A stretch of DNA of 64,000 nt from Streptomyces megasporus (GTDB taxonomy: Bacteria > Actinomycetota > Actinomycetes > Streptomycetales > Streptomycetaceae). Positions 1-8,901 of this stretch are shown one piece after another (within the stretch, counting starts at the first letter, position 1; every line of letters begins with the position of its first letter). Under the pieces are notes generated by a model. The model searched no databases and was not told where the DNA came from. It saw nothing but the letters and a program-made list of their open reading frames with translations. The stretch is from positions 124,001-188,000 of the forward strand of contig NZ_JODL01000006.1 in assembly GCF_000718985.1 (NCBI RefSeq). Direction: 5' to 3'. A program made the position numbers and the translations under genes.

Positions 1-13
1 GGGCACGACACCC

Positions 14-85
14 GGGCGATTAGCTCAGTGGGAGAGCGCTTCGTTCACACCGAAGAGGTCACTGGTTCGAACCCAGTATCGCCCA
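14..85 (+). tRNA. tRNA-Val (anticodon CAC)
   Basis: A full cloverleaf can be drawn. The 7-bp acceptor stem pairs GGGCGAT (14-20) with ATCGCCC (78-84). The D arm is GCTC/GAGC and the anticodon stem is CTTCG/CGAAG around loop TTCACAC, which gives anticodon CAC and reads GTG codons. The T arm is ACTGG-TTCGAAC-CCAGT. The discriminator is A85, followed by CCG, so the 3' CCA is not fully encoded, as is common in Streptomyces. The promoter lies left of the window. Confidence 0.97.
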
Positions 86-90
86 CCGCC

Positions 91-132
91 CGACGAGGCC
101 GGTTCCGTCCGACGACGGAACCGGCCTCGTCG
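91..132. terminator. bidirectional terminator after tRNA-Val
   Basis: A perfect 19-bp inverted repeat (91-109 with 114-132) surrounds a 4-nt loop. It lies between the tRNA and the 3' end of the convergent exonuclease gene, so it can serve both. There is no U-tract, as usual in high-GC actinobacteria. Confidence 0.8.
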
Positions 133-158
133 CGTGGGGCCGTGCACGGCCTCACCTC

Positions 159-884
159 TCAGGCCGTGGCCGGGACCCGCGGACGCAGCGGCCACGCGGG
201 ATCGACGACCTCGTCCGACCCGTTGCGCGTGAACCACGCCTGGAGCCCTCGCGCCTGCGCGGCGTGCCAGACCGCCTGCAGGGTGTGCAGTTCGGTCGGC
301 GACAGCGACGACAACCGCCGCGCGAAACGACGTCCCACCTCCCGGACGACCCGCAGCGCCGCCGTGGCGTCGGCCGCGGCGTCGTGGGCCCCGTCCGCCT
401 CCACCCCGTAGTGCCCGCACAGGTCGGTCAGCGTCCGACGGCCCTTGCGGTAGCGGTCCAGGTGCTTGTCCAGGACCTTGGGGTCGAGCACGCACATCGG
501 CGCGGACCCCGCGGAACGCTCCAGGGAGGTGTCGCGGTGCCGCCGCAACTCCCGGTCCAGCAGCGTCAGGTCGAACGGCGCGTTCATCACCACCAGCGGT
601 CTCCCCGCGGACCCCTGGGCGGCCAGGGCCCGGACGATCTCCTCCAGTACCTCCGCCGGGCGGCGGCCGTGCTCGCGCAGGTGCTCCCCGGTCAGTCCGT
701 GCACGGCCGTCGCGGCCTCCGGCACGGGCACCCCCGGATCGACCAACCAGCGCGTGGCCCGTACCGGCGCGTCCGGGGCGTCCTGGAGCACCAGTGCGGC
801 CGAGACGATCCGGTCCCGCTCCGGGTCCACCCCCGTGGTCTCGGTGTCGAAGGCGGCGAGCGGTCCCTCGTACCACACCGTCAT
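159..884 (-). CDS. DnaQ-like DEDDh 3'-5' exonuclease
   Basis: This 241-residue protein has an RNase T/DnaQ exonuclease fold. ExoI is FDTETTG near residues 12-18 with the catalytic Asp and Glu. ExoII is the [13 protein letters not shown] stretch. ExoIII has the HDAAADA His and Asp. The DEDDh set is therefore complete. Streptomyces carry several stand-alone proteins of this kind, probably acting in DNA repair or nucleotide clean-up; it is not the Pol III epsilon subunit by context. The frame is open upstream to 1046, but that extension is Arg/Gly/Pro-rich, so the ATG at 884 (MTVWYEG) was chosen. It is convergent with tRNA-Val and divergent from thrS. The exact substrate is unknown. Confidence 0.85.
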   Translation of the reverse strand: MTVWYEGPLAAFDTETTGVDPERDRIVSAALVLQDAPDAPVRATRWLVDPGVPVPEAATAVHGLTGEHLREHGRRPAEVLEEIVRALAAQGSAGRPLVVMNAPFDLTLLDRELRRHRDTSLERSAGSAPMCVLDPKVLDKHLDRYRKGRRTLTDLCGHYGVEADGAHDAAADATAALRVVREVGRRFARRLSSLSPTELHTLQAVWHAAQARGLQAWFTRNGSDEVVDPAWPLRPRVPATA

Positions 885-1101
885 GTCCCGTATCCCCTCC
901 GTGTCCTTCCCGGCGCCGCGCCGACCGCGGGGCGTCGCCCCGGTTGATACCGCACCCGGCGCGCGGCCAACCCCGCCCCCTCCGCGCCGGCCCGTGCCGA
1001 TCCGCGACCGTTTCGCGGTCCGGGCGCCGGGATCGGTACGATTCACGGTGCGCCGCGATCGCCGGCGCGCACCGAGACAGATGAGCAGTCAGGAGAGACC
1101 G

Positions 1102-3081
1102 GTGACGGACGTCCGTGTGATCATCCAACGCGATTCCGAGCGGGAAGAGCGCGTGGTGACCACGGGCACCACGGCCGCCGACCTCTTCGACGGCGACCGC
1201 TCGGTCATCGCCGCGCGCGTCGGCGGGCAGCTCAGGGACCTGGCCCACGAACTCGCCGACGGCGACGAGGTCGAGCCGGTGGAGATCTCCAGCCCCGACG
1301 GCCTGGACATCCTGCGGCACTCCACCGCCCACGTGATGGCCCAGGCCGTGCAGGACCTCTTCCCGGAGGCCAAGCTCGGCATCGGCCCGCCCATCCGGGA
1401 CGGCTTCTACTACGACTTCGACGTCCCCGAGCCGTTCACCCCGGACGACCTCAAGCGCATCGAGAAGCGGATGCAGGAGATCGTCAAGCGCGGTCAGCGC
1501 TTCTCCCGCCGCGTGACCAGCGACGAGGAGGCCCGCGAGGAGCTGGCCGCGGAGCCCTACAAGCTGGAGCTGATCGGACTCAAGGGGAACGCCGCCGAGG
1601 CCGCCGAAGGCGCCTCCGCGGAGGTCGGCGCGGGCGAGCTGACCATCTACGACAACCTCGACGCCAAGACGGGCGAGCTGTGCTGGAAGGACCTGTGCCG
1701 CGGCCCGCACCTGCCGACCACCCGCACCATCCCGGCGTTCAAGCTGATGCGCTCGGCCGCCGCGTACTGGCGCGGCAGTGAGAAGAACCCCCAGCTCCAG
1801 CGGATCTACGGCACCGCCTGGCCGTCGAAGGACGAGCTGAAGGCGCACCTGGAGTTCCTGGCGGAGGCCGAGAAGCGCGACCACCGCAGGCTCGGCGCCG
1901 AGCTGGACCTGTTCTCCATCCCCGAGGAGCTGGGGTCGGGCCTGGCGGTCTTCCACCCCAAGGGCGGCACCGTCCGCCGGGTGATGGAGGAGTACTCCCG
2001 CAGGCGGCACGAGCAGTCGGGGTACGAGTTCGTCAACACCCCGCACATCACCAAGGAGGGCCTCTTCGAGACCTCCGGGCACCTGCCGAACTACGCGGAG
2101 TCGATGTTCCCGCCGCTGGAGTTCGAGGGGCAGAACTACCGCCTCAAGGCGATGAACTGCCCGATGCACAACCTGATCTTCAAGGCGCGCGGGCGGTCCT
2201 ACCGGGAGCTGCCGCTGCGGCTGTTCGAGTTCGGCACGGTCTACCGCTACGAGAAGTCCGGTGTGGTGCATGGCCTGACCCGGGCCCGCGGTTTCACCCA
2301 GGACGACTCGCACATCTACTGCACCAAGGAGCAGATGCCCGACGAGCTGGACAACCTGCTCACCTTCGTGCTGGACCTGCTCCGCGACTACGGCCTGAGC
2401 GACTTCTACCTGGAGCTCTCCACCCGCGACGACTCCGAGAAGTTCATCGGCGAGCCCCAGGAGTGGGAGGAGGCCACCGAGGCGCTGCGGCAGGCCGCCG
2501 GCAAGCAGGGTCTGGAACTGGTGATGGACCCGGGCGGCGCGGCCTACTACGGTCCCAAGATCTCCGTCCAGGCCCGTGACGCCATCGGCCGCACCTGGCA
2601 GATGTCCACGATCCAGGTGGACTTCCAGCAGCCCAAGCGGTTCGAGCTGGAGTACACCGCCGCCGACGGCTCCCGGCAGCGGCCGGTGATGATCCACCGC
2701 GCGCTGTTCGGCTCCATCGAGCGGTTCTTCGCCGTCCTGCTGGAGCACTACGCGGGCGCCTTCCCGGCCTGGCTGGCCCCGGTCCAGGCGGTCGGCATCC
2801 CCATCGGCGACACCCACGTGCCGTACCTGGAGGAGTTCGCCGCCCAGGCGAAGGCCGCCGGGCTGCGGATGGAGGTGGACTCCTCCTCGGACCGGATGCA
2901 GAAGAAGATCAGGAACGCGCAGAAGAGCAAGGTGCCGTTCATGATCATCGCCGGTGACGACGACATGGCGAACGGGGCGGTGAGCTTCCGCTACCGCGAC
3001 GGCTCGCAGAAGAACGGGGTGCCGCGCGAGGAGGCCATCGCGGAGATGGCCAAGGCCGTCGAGTCCCGCATCCAGGTCTGA
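1102..3081 (+). CDS. thrS: threonyl-tRNA synthetase
   Basis: A 659-residue class II synthetase that charges tRNA-Thr in the cytoplasm. An N-terminal TGS domain (about 1-65) is followed by the editing domain, whose HSTAH motif puts zinc ligands at His73 and His77. The catalytic core has the zinc-ligand cysteine in MNCPMHN (about Cys353) and class II motifs in the [11 protein letters not shown] and [10 protein letters not shown] stretches. The C-terminal anticodon-binding domain ends near residue 655. The GTG at 1102 was chosen because AGGAG (1091-1095) lies 6 nt upstream and the family start (MTDVRVII-like) fits; the ATG at 1081 and the long upstream frame lack a ribosome binding site. A strong stem-loop follows at 3101-3138. 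No T-box is visible in the 217 nt before it. Confidence 0.97.
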   Translation: MTDVRVIIQRDSEREERVVTTGTTAADLFDGDRSVIAARVGGQLRDLAHELADGDEVEPVEISSPDGLDILRHSTAHVMAQAVQDLFPEAKLGIGPPIRDGFYYDFDVPEPFTPDDLKRIEKRMQEIVKRGQRFSRRVTSDEEAREELAAEPYKLELIGLKGNAAEAAEGASAEVGAGELTIYDNLDAKTGELCWKDLCRGPHLPTTRTIPAFKLMRSAAAYWRGSEKNPQLQRIYGTAWPSKDELKAHLEFLAEAEKRDHRRLGAELDLFSIPEELGSGLAVFHPKGGTVRRVMEEYSRRRHEQSGYEFVNTPHITKEGLFETSGHLPNYAESMFPPLEFEGQNYRLKAMNCPMHNLIFKARGRSYRELPLRLFEFGTVYRYEKSGVVHGLTRARGFTQDDSHIYCTKEQMPDELDNLLTFVLDLLRDYGLSDFYLELSTRDDSEKFIGEPQEWEEATEALRQAAGKQGLELVMDPGGAAYYGPKISVQARDAIGRTWQMSTIQVDFQQPKRFELEYTAADGSRQRPVMIHRALFGSIERFFAVLLEHYAGAFPAWLAPVQAVGIPIGDTHVPYLEEFAAQAKAAGLRMEVDSSSDRMQKKIRNAQKSKVPFMIIAGDDDMANGAVSFRYRDGSQKNGVPREEAIAEMAKAVESRIQV

Positions 3082-3100
3082 CGGCCCCGCCGCGGTCGGT

Positions 3101-3138
3101 CACCGGGCCCCGGAGCGAGACCGCTCCGGGGCCCGGTG
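3101..3138. terminator. thrS terminator
   Basis: A perfect 17-bp GC stem (3101-3117 with 3122-3138) with a 4-nt loop begins about 20 nt after the thrS stop. It implies that the following HIT gene has its own promoter. Confidence 0.8.
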
Positions 3139-3188
3139 CGCTCCGCCCCGTTCCCGCCCCGGCGGCACGCCGAGCACCGGCGAAGTCC

Positions 3189-3194
3189 TATGCT
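3189..3194 (+). promoter_or_regulatory. -10 box for leaderless HIT mRNA
   Basis: TATGCT lies 7 nt before the ATG at 3202, the spacing expected if transcription starts at or near that ATG. No convincing -35 is seen, so this rests on the -10 and its position alone. Confidence 0.4.
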
Positions 3195-3201
3195 GGCCCG
3201 C

Positions 3202-3750
3202 ATGAGCAGCGAGCCGGAACAGCAGATCGGAGTGGGGTCGCCGGACGCCTTCCAGCGCCTGTGGACGCCCCACCGGATGGCCTACATCCAGGGGGAGAAC
3301 AAGCCGAGCGGCCCGGGCGCCGGCGACAACTGTCCGTTCTGCGCCATCCCGGCCAAGTCCGACGAGGACGGGCTGGTGGTCGCCCGCGGCGAGCAGGTGT
3401 ACGCGGTGCTCAACCTCTACCCGTACAACGGCGGCCACCTGATGGTCGTGCCCTTCCGGCACGTCGCCGACTACACCGACCTCACCGACGAGGAGACGGC
3501 GGAGCTGGCCGACTACACCAAGCGGGCCATGGGGGCGCTGCGCGCCGCCTCCGGGGCGCAGGGGTTCAACATCGGCATGAACCAGGGCGCCGTCGCGGGC
3601 GCCGGCATCGCCGCCCACCTCCACCAGCACATCGTCCCCCGCTGGGGAGGGGACACCAACTTCATGCCGGTGGTGGGACACACCAAGGTGCTGCCGCAGT
3701 TGCTGGCCGACACCCGCCGGATGCTCGCCGAGGTCTGGCCCGCCGCCTGA
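3202..3750 (+). CDS. HIT-family nucleotide hydrolase/transferase
   Basis: A histidine-triad protein of 182 residues from this start. The signature HLHQHIV lies in the AGIAAHLHQHIVPRW stretch, and CPFCAIP supplies an N-terminal cysteine pair often seen in the family. HIT proteins hydrolyse or transfer nucleotidyl groups; actinobacterial members next to the PI genes resemble diadenosine polyphosphate (Ap4A) phosphorylases, but the substrate cannot be read from the sequence. Two in-frame ATGs, 3190 and 3202, are possible. The -10-like TATGCT overlaps the first, so 3202 is preferred as a leaderless start. It sits between thrS and a large hairpin and is convergent with the next gene. Confidence 0.88.
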   Translation: MSSEPEQQIGVGSPDAFQRLWTPHRMAYIQGENKPSGPGAGDNCPFCAIPAKSDEDGLVVARGEQVYAVLNLYPYNGGHLMVVPFRHVADYTDLTDEETAELADYTKRAMGALRAASGAQGFNIGMNQGAVAGAGIAAHLHQHIVPRWGGDTNFMPVVGHTKVLPQLLADTRRMLAEVWPAA

Positions 3751-3775
3751 GACGTCCGCCGGCACCGAGTGGTGT

Positions 3776-3833
3776 CCGGCCGACGGCTTCGGCCCCTTCC
3801 GCCCGGGCGGAAGGGGCCGAAGCCGTCGGCCGG
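3776..3833. terminator. bidirectional terminator, 29-bp perfect palindrome
   Basis: 3776-3804 is the exact reverse complement of 3805-3833, giving a perfect 58-nt palindrome between two convergent genes. It is among the longest stems in the window and can end transcription from both sides. Confidence 0.85.
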
Positions 3834-3838
3834 GGACC

Positions 3839-5551
3839 TCAGGCGTTGTACACGTCCGCCTGGCCCGGATCGGGAGCCTGTACCGAGCCGCTGAGCGCCC
3901 CCGAGCGGGCGCCGAACTTCTCGGTGTCCACGCCGTTCTCCTCCAGCACCTTCAGGGCCGCCGCGTGCACCGCCCGCAGCACCGGCGTGGCCGTGCGCAG
4001 GACGTCGTCGGCCATGAAGCGGTGGCGCCACGGCTTGTCGGCCCACACGTGCCGCAGGCCGAAGGGCTCGGGAAGGGTCAGCTTGCCGCCCAGGTGGTCC
4101 AGCACCGGCGGGAACCACGTGAGCGGGGCGCGCGCCGTCAGTCGCACCACCTCGGGGGCGTCGATCAGGGGCAGCGTGATGTCCTTGGTCTCCCAGAACC
4201 TGACCGGCTTGGAGACCGTCTTGGTCTTCGGGGACGGCTTGGTGCTGAACAGCGAGTGCACCGGCCCCAGCGCGTGGCCGGTGACCTCGATGCGCAGGGT
4301 GTGGTGGAGCACGGTCACGTTGACCAGCATGGTGATCACCAACTGGCCGTCCCACAGCACGAACTGGACGCCCAGGTAGTGCCGGTTCCCACTGTCGAAC
4401 TGCTGCTCGTTGCAGATCCGCTGGACCTCGAAGTCCTTGATCCGGTACGCCTCGACCTCCTGCCCCTCGGGCCGGGCCACCTCCGAGGCGCCCTCCCCGA
4501 CGGGGGCGACGATCCAGTGCCGGACGGAGGGGGTCGGGAAACCGCCGGTGTGGAGCGGGCCGCGCTCCAGCATCCGCAGCCGGTCGTGGATGGCGCGGAT
4601 GACGTCCCAGCTACGGAAGGGGTTGATCTCGGTGCCCGGGGTGGCGGGCGTCAGCTCCTCGGCGAGCTGCCAGCTCCCCCAGCGGGTGCCCATGCCGAGT
4701 ATGCCCTTGGAGCCGGCGTAGAAGACGAGGTTGCTGCGCTGCTCGGCCGTCAGTTTGGCCAGGTTCAGCCGGATGTTCTCGGCGCCCGCGTCGCCGGGGG
4801 CGTGCGGCACGGCCTCGGGGATCTTGGCGCCGACCCCGCCGCCGGTGAGCAGCCCCTCCCAGCGCGATCGCAGGTCCTTGGCGTAGCGCTCGCAGATCTG
4901 CTTCGCCCACAGCCAGCCGACGACCGGGGCGACCAGCATCACGCGCAGGTAGATCGCCCAGAAACCGGTGAACGGCAACTGGATCACGAAGATCACCGCG
5001 AGGACGCCGAGCGCGGCGAGCGCGACGGTGCCCAGGGCCCCGGTCCTCTTGTCCTGCGCGCCCGCCAAGGTCCGGCGCAACTGGAAGCCGCCGAGCCACA
5101 GCAGCACCCCGGGCAGGAAGAGCAGCCCGAAGAGCACCATCACGACGGTGAGCCGGGCGTCGCGCTGCCGGCGGATGCGGCCGGCCGCCAGGCAGTGCTC
5201 GACCACGGTCTGCGGCTCGCAGCCGAAGGACTGGATCAGCGGCTTGCGCCCGCCGCCGAGCGTCCGGACCTGGACCGCGCGGGCGAACGCCTCGCCCAGG
5301 TTCGGTTCGAAGAGCGAGAACCTGGGCGCCGAGACCTTGACGTCGCCGTTCGCCGCGATCAGGTCCGTCACGGGACCGTCGCGGTAGGCGGCCGAGGCGA
5401 GCGCATGGGTGGCCGCGGTCTGCCCGCTGCCCGCCCCGGTCAACGGGATCTGCGCGCCGGGACTGAAGTCGTACGCGCCTTCGAGGTCATCGAACCCCGC
5501 CAATGGTGCCCCCACTCCGTTCGCGCCGTCCGACGACGGACTCGTTCCCAC
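3839..5551 (-). CDS. uncharacterised integral membrane protein
   Basis: I do not recognise a named family for this 570-residue protein. Residues 1-130 look soluble. Two or three hydrophobic stretches lie at about 133-155, 173-193 and 198-215. A long C-terminal half (about 220-570) looks soluble, with Trp/Pro-rich segments and no cysteine cluster, P-loop or obvious catalytic motif. The stop is at 3839-3841 and the ATG at 5551 begins MGTSPSSDG. It has the same orientation as the downstream EF-G-like gene but is separated from it by 85 bp. Similar proteins seem to occupy this place in other Streptomyces, so it is probably a conserved gene of unknown role. Confidence 0.75.
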   Translation of the reverse strand: MGTSPSSDGANGVGAPLAGFDDLEGAYDFSPGAQIPLTGAGSGQTAATHALASAAYRDGPVTDLIAANGDVKVSAPRFSLFEPNLGEAFARAVQVRTLGGGRKPLIQSFGCEPQTVVEHCLAAGRIRRQRDARLTVVMVLFGLLFLPGVLLWLGGFQLRRTLAGAQDKRTGALGTVALAALGVLAVIFVIQLPFTGFWAIYLRVMLVAPVVGWLWAKQICERYAKDLRSRWEGLLTGGGVGAKIPEAVPHAPGDAGAENIRLNLAKLTAEQRSNLVFYAGSKGILGMGTRWGSWQLAEELTPATPGTEINPFRSWDVIRAIHDRLRMLERGPLHTGGFPTPSVRHWIVAPVGEGASEVARPEGQEVEAYRIKDFEVQRICNEQQFDSGNRHYLGVQFVLWDGQLVITMLVNVTVLHHTLRIEVTGHALGPVHSLFSTKPSPKTKTVSKPVRFWETKDITLPLIDAPEVVRLTARAPLTWFPPVLDHLGGKLTLPEPFGLRHVWADKPWRHRFMADDVLRTATPVLRAVHAAALKVLEENGVDTEKFGARSGALSGSVQAPDPGQADVYNA

Positions 5552-5636
5552 CCGTTCCCAACAGCGGCCCGCCGCACACCTGTTGCGGCGCCGCGGAGCC
5601 CGTCGCCGTGACGTTCAGCGTATCCTCATCCCGGGG

Positions 5637-7889
5637 TCACGCCACGCCGGTTTCGGCCTGTTCGCGTATCCTGCCCTCCACCTGTCGCGGCACCGGCTCG
5701 TGACGGAGATAGGAGCGCGCGAACCGTCCCGTGCCGTGCGACAGGGAGCGCAGGTCCACCGCGTAGCGGTCGAGTTCCGCCTCCGGAACCTCCGCGCGGA
5801 TCAGGGTTCCGCCGCCGGGGACCTGCTCGGTGCCCACGACCCGGCCGCGCCGCCCGGACAGATCGCCGAGCACCGCCCCCACGTACTCGTCGGCGACCAG
5901 CACCCGCACCTCGGCGACCGGCTCCAGCAGGTGGATCCGCGCCTGGGAGGCCGCCTCGCGCAGGGCCAGCGCGCCCGCCGTCTGGAAGGCCGCGTCGGAG
6001 GAGTCCACCGAGTGCGCCTTGCCGTCGACGAGGGTGACCCGGACGTCCACCAGCGGATGCCCGCCGGCCACGCCGCGCTCCGCCTGGGCCCGCACGCCCT
6101 TCTCCACCGACGGGACGAACTGGCGCGGCACGGCGCCGCCCACCACCCGGTCGACGAACTCGATGCCGGAGCCGACCGGCAGCGGCTCCACGGTGATCTC
6201 GCAGATGGCGTACTGGCCGTGGCCGCCGGACTGCTTGACGTGCCGGCCGCGTCCGGCGGCCGGTTCGGCGAAGGTCTCGCGCAGGGCCACCTTGTGGGGC
6301 ACGGCGTCGACGCGGACGCCGCCGCGGGTGCGCAGTCGCTCCAGCGTCACGTCCCGGTGCGCCTCCCCCATGCACCACAGCACCACCTGATGGGTGTCCG
6401 TGTTCTGCTCCAGGCGCAGGGTGGGGTCCTCGGCGACCAGCCGGGCCAGCCCGTGGGAGAGCCTGTCCTCGTCCGCCCTGCCGTGGGCCTCGACGGCGAC
6501 CGGCAGCAGGGGATCGGGCATCACCCAGGGCTCCATCAGCAGCGGGTCGTCCGGGTCGGAGAGGGTGTCGCCGGTCTCGGCGCGGGAGAGCCTGGCGACA
6601 CAGGCGATGTCGCCCGCGACGGCCCGGGACAGGTGCCGCTGCCGGCTGCCGAAGGGGGACGACAGGGCGCCGACGCGCTCGTCCTCCTCGTGGGTCTCCC
6701 GCCGCTCGACGAAGCCACCGGGCAACGAGCCCTGTCCGTCGCCGGAGGCGTTGCCGCGCCGTGCCGCGCCGCGACCGCACACGTGCACGCCCGCGTCCGG
6801 ACGCAGGGTGCCGGAGAAGACCCGCACCAGCGACATCCGGCCGACATAAGGATCGGAGAAGGTCTTGACGACCTCGGCCGCCAAGGGGCCGTCGACGTCG
6901 CAGGTCAACGGGGAGTGGGGGCGGCCGTCGGGGGTGGTGACCGCGGGGATCTCCCGTTCGGTGGGGTCGGGGAAGGCGCGGGCGATCAGGTCCAGCACCT
7001 CCACGGTGCCCAGGCCCTGTCGGGCGTCCTCCGGCGCGGGCGCGGCGGCCAGCACGGGGTGGAAGGTGCCGCGGGCGATGGCCTTCTCCAAGTCCCGGAC
7101 CAGGGTCTCGACCTCGACGGGCTCACCGCCGAGGTAGCGGTCCATGAGGGTCTCGTCCTCGCTCTCGGCGATGACGCCCTCGATGAGCCGGTTGCGGGCC
7201 TCCTCGATCAGCGGCCGGTGCGCGGGGTCCGGGGCACGCTCCACGCGCTCGCCGGAGGAGTAGTCGAGGACGCGCTCGGTCAACAGCCCGATCAGCCCGT
7301 CCACCGGCGCGTGCCCGTCACCGCCCGTCCCTCCGCGCAGGGGGAGGTAGAGGGGGAGCACCGCGTCGGGGTCGTCGCGGCCGAAGGTCCGGCGGCAGAC
7401 CTCGGCCATCTCGTCGAAGTCCGCGCGGGACGCCTCCAAATGGGTGATGACCAGGGCGCGCGGCATGCCGACCGCCGCGCACTCCTCCCACACCAGCCGG
7501 GTCGAGCCGTCCAGTTCGTCGGCGGCCGAGACGACGAAGAGGGCCGCGTCCGCCGCCCGCAGACCGGCCCTCAGCTCCCCGACGAAGTCGGCGTAGCCCG
7601 GTGTGTCCAACAGGTTGATCTTGACGCCGTCCCACTCCACGGGGACCAGCGACAACTGCACCGAACGCTGTTGCCGGTGCTCCACCTCCTCGTAGTCGGA
7701 GAGGCTGCCGCCGTCCTCGACCCGCCCCGCGCGGTTGACCGCGCCCGACGCCAGGGCCAGGGCATCCACCAGCGTCGTCTTCCCCGAGCCGCTGTGGCCG
7801 ACCAGGACCACGTTCCGTATGGAACCGGGACGGTCGGCCGCCGGTGCCCTGCCCGCGGCCCCTGTCTGTGTGCTCGTCCTGTCGCCCAT
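5637..7889 (-). CDS. EF-G-like translational GTPase (EF-G2 type)
   Basis: This 750-residue protein has the EF-G domain order: GTPase domain (about 25-290), domain II, then domains III-V. The P-loop GHSGSGKT is at 31-38 and G3 DTPG at 95-98. The G4 position, normally NKxD, reads THLE at 149-152, so guanine specificity may be relaxed or read differently. A basic, Gly-rich insert lies at about 400-440. It is a paralogue, not the ribosomal fusA, which sits with rpsL/rpsG/tuf. The start at 7889 has the purine-rich GGAGGCGGGAG before it; an upstream in-frame ATG at 8009 would add 40 residues without a good ribosome binding site. It is divergent from pgsA. The cellular role of EF-G2 proteins is poorly defined. 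Confidence 0.88.
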   Translation of the reverse strand: MGDRTSTQTGAAGRAPAADRPGSIRNVVLVGHSGSGKTTLVDALALASGAVNRAGRVEDGGSLSDYEEVEHRQQRSVQLSLVPVEWDGVKINLLDTPGYADFVGELRAGLRAADAALFVVSAADELDGSTRLVWEECAAVGMPRALVITHLEASRADFDEMAEVCRRTFGRDDPDAVLPLYLPLRGGTGGDGHAPVDGLIGLLTERVLDYSSGERVERAPDPAHRPLIEEARNRLIEGVIAESEDETLMDRYLGGEPVEVETLVRDLEKAIARGTFHPVLAAAPAPEDARQGLGTVEVLDLIARAFPDPTEREIPAVTTPDGRPHSPLTCDVDGPLAAEVVKTFSDPYVGRMSLVRVFSGTLRPDAGVHVCGRGAARRGNASGDGQGSLPGGFVERRETHEEDERVGALSSPFGSRQRHLSRAVAGDIACVARLSRAETGDTLSDPDDPLLMEPWVMPDPLLPVAVEAHGRADEDRLSHGLARLVAEDPTLRLEQNTDTHQVVLWCMGEAHRDVTLERLRTRGGVRVDAVPHKVALRETFAEPAAGRGRHVKQSGGHGQYAICEITVEPLPVGSGIEFVDRVVGGAVPRQFVPSVEKGVRAQAERGVAGGHPLVDVRVTLVDGKAHSVDSSDAAFQTAGALALREAASQARIHLLEPVAEVRVLVADEYVGAVLGDLSGRRGRVVGTEQVPGGGTLIRAEVPEAELDRYAVDLRSLSHGTGRFARSYLRHEPVPRQVEGRIREQAETGVA

Positions 7890-8193
7890 GTCTCCCGCCT
7901 CCCGGGTCGATCGCCGCTGGGTCGGATGGTGGATCGCACACGGTGCGCCGTCTCCGAGCTTTCCACCGGGAGCCGAGTCCGTCCATACGGGGCGATGGGG
8001 GTGACTCATGACATATGGCGTATTTCAGGATGTAGTCGCATGAGGGGCACCAAGCGGGCATCGCTCCGCTTCCGTGCCGGAGGCGAACGGCCGTGGTCGT
8101 TCGACGTCTCGGCGGCCGGCGGGCGGGGGCCGGCTACGATGGGCGCGCCGATGGCCCGTTGACCACCGGCCCACCTCGACCTCCGGGAAGGCC
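7890..8193. other. 304-bp divergent intergenic region
   Basis: This gap separates the EF-G-like gene and the pgsA-type gene. Near 8008-8035 there is a short AT-richer block containing CATATG, unusual for this window, which may hold the promoter of the leftward gene. TACGAT at 8135-8140 is a plausible -10 for the rightward operon. No protein-coding sequence is supported; a Cys-containing leftward frame from 8061 lacks a ribosome binding site and runs into the GTPase gene. Confidence 0.5.
8135..8140 (+). promoter_or_regulatory. candidate -10 of the PI/PIM operon
   Basis: TACGAT lies 53 nt before the pgsA-type start, which would give a leader of about 45-50 nt. No clear -35 is visible. Confidence 0.3.
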
Positions 8194-8901
8194 ATGCTGA
8201 ACAAGTACGCGCGTGCGTTCTTCACGCGTGTCCTCACGCCGTTCGCCGCTCTGCTCCTCCGGCTGGGGGTCAGCCCCGACACGGTCACGCTCATCGGCAC
8301 CGGCGGCGTCATGGCGGGAGCGCTGGTCTTCTTCCCCCGGGGCGAGTTCTTCTGGGGCACCGTCGTCATCACCCTGTTCGTCTTCTCCGATCTGGTCGAC
8401 GGCACCATGGCCCGCCAGTCGGGCCGCTCCAGCCGCTGGGGCGCCTTCCTCGACTCCACGCTCGACCGCATCGCGGACGCGGCGGTCTTCGGCGGCATCG
8501 CGCTGTGGTACGCGGGCGGAGGCGCGGACCCCGTGCTGTGCGCGGTGGCGATCTTCTGCCTGGCCAGTGGGCAGGTGGTGTCGTACACCAAGGCCCGCGG
8601 CGAGAGCATCGGGCTGCCGGTGAACGTCAACGGCCTGGTCGAGAGGGCCGAACGGCTGGTGATCACCTTGGTGTGCGCCGGGCTCGCCGGGTTCGAGACG
8701 ACCTTCGGCGTCCCCCACATCGGGATCCTGCTGCCCGTCGCCCTGTGGGCGGTGGCCGTGGGCAGCCTGGTGACGATCCTCCAGCGGATGGTGACCGTCC
8801 GCCGCGAGGCGGCCGAGGCGGACGCCGCGGCGGCGGAGGGCGGGGCGTCCGAGGGGAACGGGGCCGGCACGACCGGACGGGGAAGCGAGGCCTCGTCGTG
8901 A
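8194..8901 (+). CDS. pgsA: phosphatidylinositol phosphate synthase (CDP-alcohol phosphatidyltransferase)
   Basis: A 235-residue membrane enzyme. The CDP-alcohol phosphotransferase signature is complete: Asp66, Asp69-Gly70, Ala73-Arg74, Gly83, Asp87 and Asp91. In actinobacteria this enzyme makes phosphatidylinositol phosphate from CDP-diacylglycerol and inositol 1-phosphate, the first step toward PI and PI mannosides; the neighbours support this over plain phosphatidylglycerophosphate synthesis. Several hydrophobic helices are present, and the last ~30 residues are a charged Ala/Glu/Gly tail. The ATG at 8194 follows GGGAAG. The stop overlaps the next GTG by 4 nt, so the three lipid genes are translationally coupled. 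Confidence 0.9.
   Translation: MLNKYARAFFTRVLTPFAALLLRLGVSPDTVTLIGTGGVMAGALVFFPRGEFFWGTVVITLFVFSDLVDGTMARQSGRSSRWGAFLDSTLDRIADAAVFGGIALWYAGGGADPVLCAVAIFCLASGQVVSYTKARGESIGLPVNVNGLVERAERLVITLVCAGLAGFETTFGVPHIGILLPVALWAVAVGSLVTILQRMVTVRREAAEADAAAAEGGASEGNGAGTTGRGSEASS

Noticed and set aside
885..1101. A T-box leader before thrS (also considered for hisS and alaS)
   Set aside because: No T-box core sequence, specifier hairpin or antiterminator is visible; alaS and hisS are also coupled or nearly coupled to upstream genes.
7900..8061. A leftward small Cys-containing ORF starting at 8061
   Set aside because: No ribosome binding site, it overlaps the GTPase start region in another frame, and its later part is Arg/Gly-rich shadow sequence.
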